Of a DNA stretch of 14,816 nt, positions 1 to 8,055 are shown piece by piece (the first letter of the stretch is position 1; every line of letters begins with the position of its first letter). The notes below the pieces were generated by a model. The model saw only the letters and a list, made by a program, of their open reading frames with translations. It had not been told where the DNA came from and made no database searches. This DNA is from Phycisphaerales bacterium UBA7812 (GTDB taxonomy: Bacteria; Planctomycetota; Phycisphaerae; Phycisphaerales; UBA1924). Location: NCBI GenBank assembly GCA_002480345.1, contig DLBY01000081.1, positions 1 to 14,816 on the forward strand, given 5' to 3'. Position numbers and translations under genes: made by a program.

Positions 1-1
1 G

Positions 2-160
2 CCCAGCTTCGACAAGCAGTTCGTGCGTGAGTACCTGCTGGGCCTGGTGTCGCGCGGGGAGTGGGACAAGACGGACCCGGGGCCCGAGCTGCCCGCCTCG
101 ATCGTCGAGGGGACGCTTTCGCGGTACCGCGAGGTGCGTGACCGCCTGCTCGCGGATTGA
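2..160 (+). CDS. purC: Phosphoribosylaminoimidazole-succinocarboxamide synthase (SAICAR synthetase), C-terminal fragment
   Basis: This is the last 52 codons of a gene that begins before the window; the first visible full codon is at position 2 and the TGA stop is at 158-160. PurC joins CAIR and aspartate with ATP in de novo purine synthesis, in the cytoplasm. The visible tail contains SFDKQFVREYL, then WDK, then PGPELP, then a final helix with RYREVRDRL. That is the order and wording of the conserved C-terminus of the bacterial PurC family, where the SFDKQF(V/L)RD(Y/W)L stretch is diagnostic. The gene is convergent with the minus-strand gene ending at 167; only 6 bases separate the two stop codons, leaving no room for a terminator outside coding sequence. 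The fragment is short, so identity rests on one motif block, but that block is distinctive. Confidence 0.88.
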   Translation, partial: PSFDKQFVREYLLGLVSRGEWDKTDPGPELPASIVEGTLSRYREVRDRLLAD

Positions 161-166
161 CGGGGG

Positions 167-2116
167 TCAGCGCTCGTTGATCGAGTCCAGCTCGGATGCA
201 CGCCGCGCGCGTTCCTTCTGGGCGATGTAGGCGCGGTGCGCGTCCATGCCCGGGGGTTCGGGGAACAGGTCCTCGAAGGTCTGCCCCTCCGCGGTGGGCT
301 GCTGCTCGAGCGCGTCGCGGAAACGCTCGACGAGGATGTCGTAGGCGTAGCGCTTCAGGCTGTCGGGCGCGTTGTCGTACGCGAGCGCCGCCTCGTCGAA
401 GGCGAGGTTGGAGATGGTCGCGCCGAACACGCCGCCCGCGACATAGGGGAAGTCGCGGTCCATCCACTCCATCCGCGCGTTCGTGCCCTGGCTCGCGACG
501 ACCTCGCGGTACTGGTTGTTCATGAAGAACGCGTGCGCCTGGGTCGCGAACTCGAACTGCCCCCTGAACAGCTCGGTGTCCCCGTTGATGAGCGCCTGGT
601 AGGCGCCCTGGAGCGAACCCATGACCTGTGCGCCCGCGACATGGGGGCTGGTGAACCGGTCGTAGAGGTTCTTGGTCACGAACTCCTCGAGCGTGCCGTA
701 GTCCTCGGTCTGGAATTCTCCCCCGACGACATTCTGCCCCTCCCAGGTGCGGAGGCGCTCGTACCAGTATTCCGCGCGCTCCATCTCGCCCCGCCTGTAG
801 AAGAACGAGATCGCGTCGGCCAGGAAGTTCTCGTAGCCCGTCGCGTAGTTGCGCCGGGGGCGGGAGGGGTCCTCGTACACGCCCGCCCGCTCGACGACAT
901 CCTCGTACATGTCGCCGTACGACTGGACGAAGTAGGGGTTGGGCATGCCCTGGAAATAGCCGCGGCCGCCCCCGAGGTAGGTCAGGTAGTTGAAGTAAAT
1001 GTCGCCCGAGCGGTAGAGCGACTGGATCGCCTGCATCACCATGCGGTCGGTGTTGACGAAGTCGTAGTTCTTGCGGTTGTACTCGTCGAAGCGGGTGAGC
1101 GATTCCTCGATGCCGCGCGTGGCCCAGTACACCCCGTGGCTGCCCGGGTGGCGCCAGTCCATGGGCCCGAACTTTCGGGTGTAGCGGATCATCCGCCTGG
1201 GCTCCATGTTGAAGTCCTCGACGAGCACCTTCCGGCGCGCGAAGGGGATCAGCGCCTCCCACGCGCTCGCATAGGCGGGGTCGTCGAGCAGCTCGGCGAA
1301 CGCGCGGTTCTTCTCCCCGAACTCCGCCTCGTACATCGCGCGCCGGACCGAGCCCCGCACCGCCTGGTGCTGCGTGTACCGGCGGAGCAGCTCGATGTCG
1401 GGCTCGACGCCGACACGCGCGCGCAGCGCCTCGACCAGCGGCCCGACCGAGGGCGTCCGCTCGATCACGGTCTCCAGCCGCGCCGGCGCGTCCGCGATGG
1501 GCTGCAACCAGTCGGCGTAGAGCTCGATCACCGAATCGCGGTCCCGCGCGTCCGGATCGGGCCTGGGGGGGACGCCCACGACGACGGTCCATTCCGCGGC
1601 CCACTCTCGCTTGTAGAACCGGTTCGCGTCGTCGGTGTATCCCCCGATCTTGTGGAGCAGGATCCACGCGAGCTCCTTGTGGAGCATGATGTCGGTGGGG
1701 TTCGCGGGGATCGCCTCGTCGCGCAGCAGGCGGACGCCCGCGAGCACCCACTGGTACCGCTCCTCTGGGGTCTGCGTCTCGACGGAGATGTTGTACGCGA
1801 GGTTCCACGCGTGGAAGACCCAGACGCGCGGGAAGCGGGGCTGCAGCTTGGTGATCGTGTTCGCGAGCTCGATCGCCTCGTGGAAGAGCCCCGCCTCCTT
1901 CATGTCGTTGGCACGCATCCACAGGATGTTCACGAACAGGCCGCGGAAGGCGCCCATCGCGATGCCCAAGCTCACCTCGGGCGGGTCGCTGTCCTCGGCA
2001 CGCTCGGTGATGGTGATCTTGTGCCGCCCCGCGGAGGCCGCGATCGCCGGGACCATGTACACCGATCCCGCGAGGCTGAGAACGATGAGCAGAATGGCGA
2101 CGAGTCGTGCGTTCAT
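167..2116 (-). CDS. Membrane-anchored helical-repeat (TPR-like) protein of unknown function
   Basis: A protein of 649 residues. I chose the ATG at 2116 because GGAG lies 6 bases upstream; an in-frame GTG at 2164 would add 16 residues but has no better ribosome site. Residues 4-26 are a hydrophobic signal sequence or anchor, so the bulk should sit outside the cytoplasmic membrane. Residues 50-160 resemble TPR-type helix pairs: AFRGLFVNILWMRAN, then AIELANTITKLQPRFPRVW, then a WNLAYNIS helix. This pattern is seen in uncharacterised bacterial TPR proteins in which a region near a membrane helix precedes a TLDPRF-like turn. More helical pairs rich in Tyr, Trp and Arg follow around residues 350-500 (for example FYRRGEMERAEYWYERL). 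There is no catalytic motif I can name. It is the last gene of the minus-strand array, 93 bases after the ABC permease, with a hairpin in the gap. By position it may be an accessory factor of that transporter; this is inference. Confidence 0.8.
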   Translation of the reverse strand: MNARLVAILLIVLSLAGSVYMVPAIAASAGRHKITITERAEDSDPPEVSLGIAMGAFRGLFVNILWMRANDMKEAGLFHEAIELANTITKLQPRFPRVWVFHAWNLAYNISVETQTPEERYQWVLAGVRLLRDEAIPANPTDIMLHKELAWILLHKIGGYTDDANRFYKREWAAEWTVVVGVPPRPDPDARDRDSVIELYADWLQPIADAPARLETVIERTPSVGPLVEALRARVGVEPDIELLRRYTQHQAVRGSVRRAMYEAEFGEKNRAFAELLDDPAYASAWEALIPFARRKVLVEDFNMEPRRMIRYTRKFGPMDWRHPGSHGVYWATRGIEESLTRFDEYNRKNYDFVNTDRMVMQAIQSLYRSGDIYFNYLTYLGGGRGYFQGMPNPYFVQSYGDMYEDVVERAGVYEDPSRPRRNYATGYENFLADAISFFYRRGEMERAEYWYERLRTWEGQNVVGGEFQTEDYGTLEEFVTKNLYDRFTSPHVAGAQVMGSLQGAYQALINGDTELFRGQFEFATQAHAFFMNNQYREVVASQGTNARMEWMDRDFPYVAGGVFGATISNLAFDEAALAYDNAPDSLKRYAYDILVERFRDALEQQPTAEGQTFEDLFPEPPGMDAHRAYIAQKERARRASELDSINER

Positions 2117-2175
2117 GTTGCGCTCCGCTCCGTTCTCTACGCCGCCCGACGCGGGCCTGTTCACCCCGGCTCACG

Positions 2176-2193
2176 GCCGATCACGCGATCGGC
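2176..2193 (-). other. Intercistronic stem-loop
   Basis: A perfect 7-bp inverted repeat (GCCGATC / GATCGGC) with a 4-base ACGC loop sits between the permease stop (2210-2212) and the next gene's start (2116). No T-run follows on either strand, so it is not a classical intrinsic terminator. It could stabilise a 3' end, be a processing site, or be chance in GC-rich DNA. Similar hairpins lie at the two other non-overlapping junctions of the array. Confidence 0.35.
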
Positions 2194-2209
2194 GCCGCCC
2201 GTCCCCCGA

Positions 2210-4147
2210 TCAGTTGCCCGAGTAGATCGCCAGTTCGCGCCGCTTGAAGATCGCGATCGCGATCGCGTACAGCACCCCCGTCGCCGCGAGGAGGACCCCG
2301 ATGCCCACCGAGACCGACGACCAGGGGAGCAGGCGTCCGTCCACGAGCCGCTTGACGGGCTGCAGGTCGTTGTACACCTTGAACGACAGCCCGACCCAGT
2401 TGGTGATGTTCGCGACGATCGTCTTGAACCAGATCTCGTTGCCCTGCCGGTCGGTGGTGGAATAGGTCTCCGCGGCCATCACCAGGAAGCCCGACATCTC
2501 CGCGAGCAGGAAGAGCCCGAAGGCGATCAGGCACGCGACGGGGAAGCTCAGGAAGGTGGAGGCGCAGACCGCGAGCATCGCGAGGAACGCGAGCTTGACC
2601 CACAGCACCAGCACGACGCGCACGAAGTTGGCGCGGTACCCCCCGGCGCGGTAGGAGACCTCCAGCCCGTTCTCCGGGATCACCGCGACGGAGGTGTTCG
2701 GGATGACCGCGAGGCCCCGCTCGCCCGTGTTCACCAGCTCCCCGTTGAAGATCACCAGCTCGAGCACGCCCTCGTCGTTGATCGCGTCGATGGTGATCGC
2801 GATGTTGTGATAGAACCCCAGCCCCATCTTCTTGACCAGCGGGGTCGGGTCGCTCGCGAAGGGCAGCGCGAAGGTCATCGTGTAGAACGCGTCGGGACGG
2901 TTGCCCTCCGCGTCGATCCGCACGCGGATCGTCAGCGGGTTGTCCTGCGCCTTCGCGGCCTGCAGACCCGTCATGCGATAGAGGCGGCTGTCTCCCGGCG
3001 GGATCGACCGGTACGCCCGCTGCGTGCTCTCCTCGAGCTGCCCCACCACATACTCCAGGTCGTCGGGCGTCTGGGCGAACTCGGGGTCGGTCAGCCGCTC
3101 CGCGGCGATGTACTCCCGCACCCGCTGCTCGAACTCCTCGCTCCCGCGCTGGAGCTCCTCGGGGATCTCCATGTCGACGCTCTTGCGGGCGGTCAGCACG
3201 CGGCTCTCGAGGATGAACCGGTCTTCCGCGACCGCCGCCTCGGGGGAGATGTACGCCTGGGTCTCCCCGATCGCGGGCTGGTTGCGCAGGTACTCCGCGA
3301 ACAGGAAGATGCCGCTGGACGCGACAACGAGCAGCACCGCGTTGAGCCCGACGATGCCGAGCCACTTGCCCAGCAGGTACTGCCACGCCGCGACGGGCTT
3401 GGTGACGGTCTGCCAGATGACCTTGTCGCGCTGCTCCCCGGTGATCGACGCGATGCCGAACGCGAGGGTCAGGAACGCGAGGATCCAGAAGGTACCGGTC
3501 ACCGAGTACTGGAAGAACGACTGCACGCGGTACCGCAGGGGCTGCTCCGCGTCGAGGAACCCCGGGAGCACCGCGAGACCCAGGATCAGCAGGATGATCA
3601 GCACGAGCGAGATCTTCATGCGGACCGCCTCGGTCAGCATGTTCCGCGCTACGCCCATCACCGCGCCGGGGCCCCCCAGCAGCACGCGCAGCGCCTGCAT
3701 CAGCGCCGTGAACGCCGCCGCGAGCACGAGCACGCCCAGGATCAGCTTGCCGTACACCGCGGTCGGCTCGAACAGCAGCATCGGGCCCGCGACGAGCACC
3801 GCGACCAGCGTGATGAACAGGTAGGTCAGCCCGAGCCCGAGCCAGACGACGATGACACCGATCCCCAGCGCGACCGCGGCGCCGACCCCGGCGCTGACCG
3901 TCACCGAGGAATCCTCCAGCACGCCCCCGATCAGGCGCAGGCGGGGGTCATCCTCGGCGAGCCCGCTGGTCTCCTGAAGGCGCTCGAGCACCGTCGATGA
4001 GCCCGCGAAGGTGCCGTTCTGCACGCCGATCGCGTACCAGACATACGCACCGACGACAACGAGCGCCAAGGCGATCGTCGCGGCGATCTTGAACCAGCGT
4101 GCGTGCTGCGTGCGGTCGAGCGCACCGGGCACATCGCGGAGCTTCAT
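2210..4147 (-). CDS. ABC-2 type transporter permease with N-terminal membrane extension and large extracytoplasmic domain
   Basis: A polytopic membrane protein of 645 residues, the membrane part of an ABC-2 family exporter. The ABC-2 core starts near residue 167 with ARNMLTEAVRMK and a long hydrophobic helix (178-198). A helix follows at 217-236, then the family's cytoplasmic loop with GEQRDK, TKP and LLGKWLG at 237-264, which contacts the ATPase. A helix at 265-285 leads to an extracytoplasmic domain of about 220 residues (286-508), then helices near 509-529, 532-557 and 609-633. In front of the core lie about 165 extra residues with helices near 20-41, 88-120 and 132-156, which is unusual for ABC-2 permeases. 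The ATG overlaps the stop of the ATPase gene as ATGA, so the two are translationally coupled and very likely one transporter. The substrate cannot be read from sequence. NosY-like or multidrug-type export are possible relatives. Confidence 0.87.
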   Translation of the reverse strand: MKLRDVPGALDRTQHARWFKIAATIALALVVVGAYVWYAIGVQNGTFAGSSTVLERLQETSGLAEDDPRLRLIGGVLEDSSVTVSAGVGAAVALGIGVIVVWLGLGLTYLFITLVAVLVAGPMLLFEPTAVYGKLILGVLVLAAAFTALMQALRVLLGGPGAVMGVARNMLTEAVRMKISLVLIILLILGLAVLPGFLDAEQPLRYRVQSFFQYSVTGTFWILAFLTLAFGIASITGEQRDKVIWQTVTKPVAAWQYLLGKWLGIVGLNAVLLVVASSGIFLFAEYLRNQPAIGETQAYISPEAAVAEDRFILESRVLTARKSVDMEIPEELQRGSEEFEQRVREYIAAERLTDPEFAQTPDDLEYVVGQLEESTQRAYRSIPPGDSRLYRMTGLQAAKAQDNPLTIRVRIDAEGNRPDAFYTMTFALPFASDPTPLVKKMGLGFYHNIAITIDAINDEGVLELVIFNGELVNTGERGLAVIPNTSVAVIPENGLEVSYRAGGYRANFVRVVLVLWVKLAFLAMLAVCASTFLSFPVACLIAFGLFLLAEMSGFLVMAAETYSTTDRQGNEIWFKTIVANITNWVGLSFKVYNDLQPVKRLVDGRLLPWSSVSVGIGVLLAATGVLYAIAIAIFKRRELAIYSGN

Positions 4148-5406
4148 CGCGTGCCGTCCCCGTCCTCTTTCGTCTCGTCACCGTCCAGCAGCGAGCCGAT
4201 CACGCCCTCGTCGACCTCGCCCAGTTCCTGCGGCGCCGAGGGCTCCGCGTGCCGCGGCGCCGGCGCCTCCGGCGCGGGCTCGTCCTCGTTGAGCAGCGAG
4301 CTGAGCACCTCGTCCGCGGGGCTCGGCTCGTCGGCGGGCGGGGGCTCCTCGCCCTCCACCGCGGCGGGCCGATCGCCCTCCGCGGCCGCCGCTGCGCCGG
4401 TCGCGGTCACGAGCGAGGCGATCAGGTCCTCGCCCCTCGGGCCCGAGTCTTCTTCGTCCGCCTTGAGGAACGACGCGGTCCCGCCGCCGTGCATCGCGCC
4501 GCTCGTCGCGGCCTGCTCCTGCTTCGCCTGCTCCACGATGCCCAGGAAGAGCTCTTCGAGCTTCTGGTGCGGCTTGGTGACGCTCCGCAGCGACTTCTCG
4601 CCCCCCGACCGCTCGCGGATGATCCGGTCGATCTCCGCGACCGTCTCGTCGTCGAGTTCGTCCGCGATGATCGAGGTCGTCGCCTGCTTGGTCAGCAGGG
4701 CCTCGCGTTCGCCCTCGCGCCGGATCTTGCCGCCGTAGAGGATGACCATCCGGTCGACGACATCCTCGACATCCGCGAGCAGGTGGCTGGAGAGCAGGAC
4801 GCTCTTGCCGCGCCGCCCGAGCTCGAGGATCAGGTCCTTGACCTGCCTGGTGCCGATCGGGTCCAGCCCCGTCGTGGGCTCGTCGAGGATCAGGAATTCC
4901 GGGTCGTTGATCAGCGCCTGCGCGATCCCGATGCGGCGCTGCATGCCCTTGGAGTACTCCCGCACCGGGCGGTACTGCGCGTGGGTCAGCCCCACCATCT
5001 CCAGCAGCTCGTCGATGCGCTGCTTGCGGGTGCGGCGCTCCAGCTCGAAGAGCTTGCCGTAGTAGTCGAGCGTCTCCCGCGCGTTCAGAAACCCGTAGAG
5101 GTAGCTCTCCTCGGGGAGGTACCCGATCCGACGCTTGATCGCGACATCCGTCGGGTCCTTCCCGAACACGCTGATGCGCCCGCTCGTGGGACGCAGCAGG
5201 CCCAGGATCAGCTTGATCGTCGTGCTCTTGCCCGACCCGTTGGGGCCCAGCAGCCCGAAGATCTCGTGCGGCTCGATGTGGAAGGTCACCCGGTCAACAG
5301 CCCGGGCGCGCTGCCGCATCCAGAAATCCTTGAAGACCTTCGTCAGCCCCTGGCACGCGACCACGGGCTGCGTCTTCGTCTTCGCGATGGGTTGATCGAC
5401 CGCCAT
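4144..5406 (-). CDS. ABC transporter ATP-binding protein with long acidic C-terminal tail
   Basis: A cytoplasmic ATPase subunit of 420 residues. The ATG at 5406 is preceded by GGAGG at a 4-base spacing; longer in-frame versions read back into the preceding gene and are rejected. The nucleotide-binding domain spans about residues 14-240. It has Walker A GPNGSGKST (54-62), a Q-loop region written YLPEE (97-101, as in NosF/CcmA-like ATPases that lack Gln here), signature YSKGM (151-155), Walker B LILDEPTTGLD (172-182) and H-loop His208 in SSH. A regulatory stretch follows to about 300. The last 120 residues are acidic and low in complexity (Ala, Pro, Glu, Asp), which is far longer than the usual 300-residue subunit. 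The tail carries three short look-alike motifs around SLV or SLL (about 325-333, 364-372 and 399-407). It pairs with the overlapping permease downstream and lies 41 bases after the HflK-like gene. Confidence 0.93.
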   Translation of the reverse strand: MAVDQPIAKTKTQPVVACQGLTKVFKDFWMRQRARAVDRVTFHIEPHEIFGLLGPNGSGKSTTIKLILGLLRPTSGRISVFGKDPTDVAIKRRIGYLPEESYLYGFLNARETLDYYGKLFELERRTRKQRIDELLEMVGLTHAQYRPVREYSKGMQRRIGIAQALINDPEFLILDEPTTGLDPIGTRQVKDLILELGRRGKSVLLSSHLLADVEDVVDRMVILYGGKIRREGEREALLTKQATTSIIADELDDETVAEIDRIIRERSGGEKSLRSVTKPHQKLEELFLGIVEQAKQEQAATSGAMHGGGTASFLKADEEDSGPRGEDLIASLVTATGAAAAAEGDRPAAVEGEEPPPADEPSPADEVLSSLLNEDEPAPEAPAPRHAEPSAPQELGEVDEGVIGSLLDGDETKEDGDGTR

Positions 5407-5428
5407 CGGGCCTCCAGCCGCCTCTCGT

Positions 5429-5447
5429 CCCGGGACGGCGCCCCGGG
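5429..5447 (-). other. Intercistronic stem-loop after the HflK-like gene
   Basis: Two CCCGGG arms (5429-5434 and 5442-5447) around a 7-base spacer form a 6-bp GC stem. It abuts the TGA stop at 5448-5450 and precedes the ATPase gene's GGAGG site. There is no T-tract. It is one of three such hairpins at gapped junctions of the array. It could be an mRNA-stability or processing element; chance is possible for so short a stem. Confidence 0.3.
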
Positions 5448-6935
5448 TCACTTGTCCTCGATGAGGATGCCCCGGTCGCCCTCGTACTGGCGCCGGCGGA
5501 GCTGGTCCATCCGCTCCTGCTCCGCGTCGCGGCGCTGACGCTGCTTGAGCGCCCGGTCCAGTTCCTTGACGATGTCCGGATCCTCGTTGATCCACAGCTC
5601 GACCATCCCGTCGTGCACCGGGAGCAGCATGGTCTGCACGAAGTCGTTGGACTGGAAGGCCGCGAAAGCGCTCGACCAATCCCGGCTCACCATGAGCGTG
5701 GGATTGGCCCGGAACTGCGCGAGCTTGGCGCGGAACAGGTCAAGATCGCCCTGCGCCTCGCGCACGCGGGTCAGCGCGTCCACCTCCGCCTCGGAGATGA
5801 TCTCGACGACCGCGCCCGATGCCCTCCGGTTGTCCGACGCGAGCAGGCCCGGGAAGCCCGTGGGCCCCATCGCCTCGTCGCGCTCGTCGTCGCCCAGCAC
5901 GAAGGCCTCACCCGCGAGGACCGAGTCGATCCGCGCGAGGACATCCGCCGCGCCGTCGCGGTCCCCGACCTCGAGCATCAGCTCGTACTTGCCGATGAGC
6001 CAGAGCAGGGCCGCGGATGCCTCGCCCGCCGCCTCGTTGAGCGTGCTGTCCCGCGCGGTCCGCGCCTCGCTGATCGCCTGCTGCGCCTCGCTCCGCGCGT
6101 CGAGCACCGCCTGGAACTTGCTGAGCAGGAAGATCGGAGGCGTCTTGCGCCCCAGCTCGAACTGCTCGATCGTGATCCCCGCGTCCATCCGGTCCAGCGT
6201 CGACTGCGCGACCTCCAGCGCCCGCTGGCTGATCGCGCGCGTCCCACCCGCCTGGGGGCGCAGCAGGTCGTCGATCGTCGTGGTCGCGAGCGTGCGCACG
6301 ACACCCCGCGTCAGCGCCGCGCGGACGATCTCCTCCTCCTCCTCGGGGAGGATGTTCTTCACGAAGTCCGTCGGATCGGTCCGCCGATAGACCGCCTGCC
6401 ACTGCGTGTGCGCGATGTTCAGGTCCGCGGTGATCAGCGACCCGTCGCGCTGCGGGTCGATCTGCGCCCGGGGCACCAGGCGGTCGATCGAGTCCTCCTC
6501 GCGACCCTCCTGGGTGTAGGGCCAGAACTCGCGGAGCACCTTCACGCTCTCGTTGCCCGTCCCGATCTTGACCAGTTCGCCGAACGGGTAGGGCGCGCTG
6601 AAGTGGAACCCGGGCTCGAGGTTGTCCCGCACCGCGCGCCCGAACAGCACGCTCAGGCCCCGCTCGCCCTCGCGGACGGTCTGGAACCCGCTGAACACGA
6701 ACAGCGCCGCGAGCACGATCATCGCGACCTGCACGAGCACGAAGGTGATCCGAAGCGCGTCCGCGAGCGACTGGTTCGCGGGGTCCATCATCGCCGCTTC
6801 GGTATCGCTCTCGTCACGCAGACGAACCGACGCGGCCCGCGCCGGCGCGGGCTCGATCGGCGCCCCGGGCTCGTCGACCGCGTCGCGGGGGAGCCCCTCC
6901 TCGGGGGGCAGGCTGTCGTTGGGGGTCTCGCTCAC
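5448..6935 (-). CDS. HflK-like SPFH/Band 7 membrane protein
   Basis: A protein of 495 residues. The start is a GTG at 6935 that overlaps the previous stop as GTGA, with a G-rich site just upstream. Residues 1-60 are a Pro/Glu/Asp-rich cytoplasmic tail, followed by one membrane helix (62-82). The SPFH domain covers about 84-270: QTVREGERGLSVLFGR opens it and LEPGFHFSAPYPFGE is the typical early strand-turn. DLNIAHTQWQAVYR matches HflK's core sheet. A coiled coil follows from about 274 (VLDARSEAQQAISEA). An insertion of about 75 residues (roughly 314-390) interrupts the part that is continuous in proteobacterial HflK. The C-terminal part regains HflK character with AQGDLDLFRAKLAQFRANP near 394-412. 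HflK and HflC form a large membrane assembly that modulates the FtsH protease in Proteobacteria. That role here is inferred, as no ftsH gene is in view. It is coupled to the HflC-like gene. Confidence 0.88.
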   Translation of the reverse strand: MSETPNDSLPPEEGLPRDAVDEPGAPIEPAPARAASVRLRDESDTEAAMMDPANQSLADALRITFVLVQVAMIVLAALFVFSGFQTVREGERGLSVLFGRAVRDNLEPGFHFSAPYPFGELVKIGTGNESVKVLREFWPYTQEGREEDSIDRLVPRAQIDPQRDGSLITADLNIAHTQWQAVYRRTDPTDFVKNILPEEEEEIVRAALTRGVVRTLATTTIDDLLRPQAGGTRAISQRALEVAQSTLDRMDAGITIEQFELGRKTPPIFLLSKFQAVLDARSEAQQAISEARTARDSTLNEAAGEASAALLWLIGKYELMLEVGDRDGAADVLARIDSVLAGEAFVLGDDERDEAMGPTGFPGLLASDNRRASGAVVEIISEAEVDALTRVREAQGDLDLFRAKLAQFRANPTLMVSRDWSSAFAAFQSNDFVQTMLLPVHDGMVELWINEDPDIVKELDRALKQRQRRDAEQERMDQLRRRQYEGDRGILIEDK

Positions 6936-7990
6936 CGCTGCCCCCCCGCGCCCCGCGCGCCGGCCTCACCGCTCACCTCGTCGGCAAGCAGGCTCCCGCG
7001 GCCCGTCTGCCCGCTCAGCAGCGCCCCGTCACCCGGGAGCCGCGTCGGGAGCTCGCCCGCGCCCAGCCCGTTCAGGGCGCTGGGGCTGAACAGGCCCATC
7101 CCGAAGTCCGACGCGCTGACCACCAGCGTGAACCGCTTCGCCATCGCGTCCTTCATCAGCTCGATGTTCTGCAGGAACACCGCCAGCTCGGGCTCGCTGT
7201 TCTGCTGCGCCAGGAACTCCGCGGCCTCCATCTCGCCCTTCGCGCGGATCTCCGCGGCCCGGCGCTCCGCGAACGCCCGGATCTTCTTCGCGTCCGCGTC
7301 CGCCTTCGCGCGGATCTCGGTCGCCCGCGCATCGCCCTGGCTCTCCAGGCTCGCCGCGAGCCCGTCACGCACGGCGCCCATCCGCTTGATCACCTTGTCG
7401 GTCGTCTCCTCGGGGAGCACGACGCGGTTGATCCCGACCATCGCGACCTCGATGCCGTAGTCCGAGAGGCTCCGCCCCTCCGCCTCGCCGCCCACGACAT
7501 CCTCGAAGATCCGCGACTCGAGCTCCGCGAACTTGCTCTTGCTCGGGTCGTCGCTGAACAGCTCGTCGAGGCGGTACTTGCTCGTCTCGCCCAGCGCGCT
7601 CCGCAGCACATTCCGAAGGATGTCCTCCGCCTGCTCGAAGTGGTCCTCGGCCCGCGAGCCCGCGTTGCTGAACCGCTGGAAGAACACCAGCGGGTTGCTC
7701 ACCCGCCAGGTCGCGAACGCCTCGACCACGACCTGCGAGTCCTCCGCGGTCTGCTGCGTCTGGCTCCGCGTCTGCAGCACCCGCAGCCGGGAGTCGTACT
7801 TCGTCACGCTCTGGATCGGGTAGGGCCACTTGAACTTCAGCCCGGGCTCGCTCACCACGGCGTCCTCGCCCGCGCGCCCGAAGGTCGTCACCACGGCGCT
7901 CTCCGTGAAACGGACCGTGTACGAGAACGCGAACGCGATGACCGCGGCCACGAACAGCAGGGCGAGCAGTGGTCTCAGAAGTTTCTGCAC
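6932..7990 (-). CDS. HflC-like SPFH/Band 7 membrane protein
   Basis: A protein of 352 residues, close to HflC length. The start is a GTG at 7990 with GGAG 7 bases upstream; no better ATG is near. An N-terminal hydrophobic anchor (5-24) is followed by the SPFH domain (about 25-200). That domain includes VRFTESAVVTTFGRA and EPGLKFKWPYPIQSV, then KYDSRLRVLQT, the standard HflC strand order. Residues 205-265 form a charged coiled coil rich in Ala, Glu, Lys and Arg (RATEIRAKADADAKKIRAFA), as in HflC. EPELAVFLQNIE (266-277) matches the family's conserved segment after the coil. The C-terminal 50 residues are Gly/Leu/Ser-rich and probably disordered. The stop overlaps the HflK-like start by 4 bases, so the two subunits should be made in fixed ratio. 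Prohibitin- or stomatin-type function is the alternative reading. Confidence 0.9.
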   Translation of the reverse strand: MQKLLRPLLALLFVAAVIAFAFSYTVRFTESAVVTTFGRAGEDAVVSEPGLKFKWPYPIQSVTKYDSRLRVLQTRSQTQQTAEDSQVVVEAFATWRVSNPLVFFQRFSNAGSRAEDHFEQAEDILRNVLRSALGETSKYRLDELFSDDPSKSKFAELESRIFEDVVGGEAEGRSLSDYGIEVAMVGINRVVLPEETTDKVIKRMGAVRDGLAASLESQGDARATEIRAKADADAKKIRAFAERRAAEIRAKGEMEAAEFLAQQNSEPELAVFLQNIELMKDAMAKRFTLVVSASDFGMGLFSPSALNGLGAGELPTRLPGDGALLSGQTGRGSLLADEVSGEAGARGAGGQR

Positions 7991-8055
7991 GGCGATGCTC
8001 CCTGGAATCTTTCGGGGTGGCGCCCGCGGGGGTCGCCCGGTCCCGATCCGTCACC

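Noticed and set aside
120..131. Palindrome CGCGGTACCGCG near the end of purC, as a terminator or site
   Set aside because: It lies inside coding sequence, has no loop and no T-run, and fits codon usage for Ser-Arg-Tyr-Arg.
2250..2270. Tandem GCGATC repeats resembling the cyanobacterial HIP1 palindrome
   Set aside because: They encode alternating Ile and Ala in a membrane helix using preferred codons. Other GCGATCGC copies in the window also sit in Ala-Ile codon pairs, so codon choice explains them.
236..4000. A plus-strand open frame of 1254 codons antisense to the repeat protein and the permease
   Set aside because: It runs through two well-supported opposite-strand genes and the gap between them, is dominated by Arg, Asp, Glu, Val and His from reversed codons, and has no recognisable domain. 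Long antisense frames are expected in GC-rich DNA.
5407..5679. N-terminal extension of the ABC ATPase by 91 codons
   Set aside because: It lies over the end of the HflK-like gene in another frame and is low-complexity; the ATG at 5406 has GGAGG upstream.
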